From Helicobacteraceae bacterium (GTDB lineage: Bacteria > Campylobacterota > Campylobacteria > Campylobacterales > Sulfurimonadaceae), in the NCBI GenBank assembly GCA_030642185.1, contig DAOWOG010000046.1, forward strand, positions 1-7,390: DNA of 7,390 bases, written 5' to 3'. Position 1 is the first letter of the stretch, and every line of letters starts with the position of its first letter. This document shows positions 6,786 to 7,390 of this stretch, one piece after another. Position numbers and translations under genes: made by a program. The notes beneath the pieces are model-generated. The model saw only the letters and a program-made list of their open reading frames with translations, was not told where the DNA came from and did no database searches.

Positions 6786-7320
6786 AAGAGGGTTTACCCT
6801 CTTTGAACTTTTACTGGTTGTAATACTGATTGGGGTAATTTACGCTATATTTGTCCATAAACTTTCTCAGAAAAAAGTGCATGATGAGTCCGGTGCTTTT
6901 ACGCTGGAGACATTAAAAACTTCACTAAGCTCATTTCCGGCAAAAAGGCGGGTTGAACTGTTCTGTTTTACCCCATGTGATATCTGCAATGTCTATCGTG
7001 ACGGTAAAAAAGTGGAAGACCTCGACATTGAGCTGTTTGAAACTTTGCCAAATGTCTATAACCGTGATGCTTACGGTCAAGTCCAGCGTATTGAATTTTT
7101 GTCGATGGAAGATAAAAAAGAAATTAAAGATGTCTGTTTTCATTTTACCCTCTTTTCCAATCAAAGCAGCTCAAGCTATATTGTCGAATACGATAAGAAA
7201 TTTTACCTCTTTGATGCCTATATGCAGCCGGTCAGGGTGTTTGAAAACCTGAGTGATGCTTCAGAAGCCTTTGATGAGAGCATACTGCTGCCGACTGAGC
7301 AGCGAAGTTATAATTTTTAA
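6763..7320 (+). CDS. Minor pseudopilin, GspH-like, with cysteine cluster
   Basis: A 185-residue prepilin with a ten-residue leader ending NNRRG, cleaved before FTLFELLLVVILIGVIYAIF (11-30), which has Glu at mature position 5. It is therefore processed by the prepilin peptidase and joins the pseudopilus. The rest matches no pseudopilin subtype that I can recognise. Its helix, ELLLVVILIGV, and its place right after gspG favour GspH, but GspI or GspJ cannot be excluded. The globular part has a C-x3-C-x2-C cluster (C68, C72, C75) and a fourth cysteine at C125, unusual for a pseudopilin. The ATG at 6763 lies inside gspG, with no clear Shine-Dalgarno sequence, so translation is probably coupled to gspG. 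No other start fits the required leader. I leave the symbol empty because the subtype is unsettled. Confidence 0.85.
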   Translation: MPIVSNNRRGFTLFELLLVVILIGVIYAIFVHKLSQKKVHDESGAFTLETLKTSLSSFPAKRRVELFCFTPCDICNVYRDGKKVEDLDIELFETLPNVYNRDAYGQVQRIEFLSMEDKKEIKDVCFHFTLFSNQSSSSYIVEYDKKFYLFDAYMQPVRVFENLSDASEAFDESILLPTEQRSYNF

Positions 7321-7331
7321 AGAGAGTAATA

Positions 7332-7390
7332 ATGGTATTTACTTATAAAGGTCTGAGTGCTGACGGTTCGAAGACAAAAGGGGTCATTGA
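7332..7390 (+). CDS. gspF: GspF, T2SS inner-membrane platform protein (first 19 codons)
   Basis: The ATG at 7332 has GAGAG about 5 bases upstream and lies 11 bases after the previous stop. The visible product MVFTYKGLSADGSKTKGVI matches the start of GspF proteins, which open with a Phe-x-Tyr-x-(Ala/Gly) strand, then a (Asp/Asn)-Gly turn, then (Lys)-Gly-x-Ile. GspF is the polytopic core of the platform that couples GspE to pseudopilin insertion. Only the first strand region is in the window, so the call rests on this short match and on the operon context. PilC, the type IV pilus homologue, starts similarly. Confidence 0.8.
   Translation, partial: MVFTYKGLSADGSKTKGVI

Noticed and set aside
6333..7390. 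Type IV pilus locus rather than T2SS
   Set aside because: The GspG-specific body and calcium loop, the GspC HR-PDZ protein and GspK have no place in a type IV pilus operon.
1..7390. CRISPR array, insertion sequence, tRNA or intrinsic terminator
   Set aside because: I saw no regularly spaced repeats, transposase-like product, cloverleaf or GC-rich hairpin followed by a T-run; the genes are nearly contiguous.

Overview
The window is one locus for a type II secretion system (T2SS), the trans-envelope machine that moves folded proteins from the periplasm through an outer-membrane secretin. It therefore comes from a diderm bacterium. I infer a free-living Campylobacterota (epsilonproteobacterial) relative such as the Sulfurimonas/Sulfurovum group. 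The reasons are AT-rich DNA, promoters with a clear TATAAT -10 box but no good -35 box, and a pseudopilin with alanine in place of glycycine's usual position (glycine) before the cleavage site. No marker gene proves this placement.

Layout: a 121-base intergenic region (6212-6332) separates two divergent gene sets. On the minus strand, reading right to left, are gspK (6211-5279), gspL (5295-4339), gspM (4346-3939), a gspN-like gene (3942-3412), gspC (3428-2640), gspD (2653-730) and gspE (726 to beyond the left edge). All of these genes overlap by 4 to 17 bases, except that gspE starts 3 bases after the gspD stop. This points to one translationally coupled transcript. On the plus strand are gspG (6333-6785), a second pseudopilin most like GspH (6763-7320) and the first 19 codons of gspF (7332 to the right edge).

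Together they encode the outer-membrane channel (D), its inner-membrane connector (C), the assembly platform (L, M, F and a GspN-like protein), the cytoplasmic ATPase (E), the major pseudopilin (G), a minor pseudopilin (H-like) and the tip pseudopilin (K). No gspI, gspJ, gspO or pilotin gene is visible.

The most striking anomaly is in gspD. Its reading frame breaks inside the N2 domain at a run of six A's, and removing one base restores a normal 640-residue secretin. I see no RNA gene, CRISPR array, insertion sequence or intrinsic terminator. I found no wholly new system; the points of interest are the gspD frameshift, a cysteine-rich pseudopilin, a short GspL cytoplasmic domain and the split divergent gene order.
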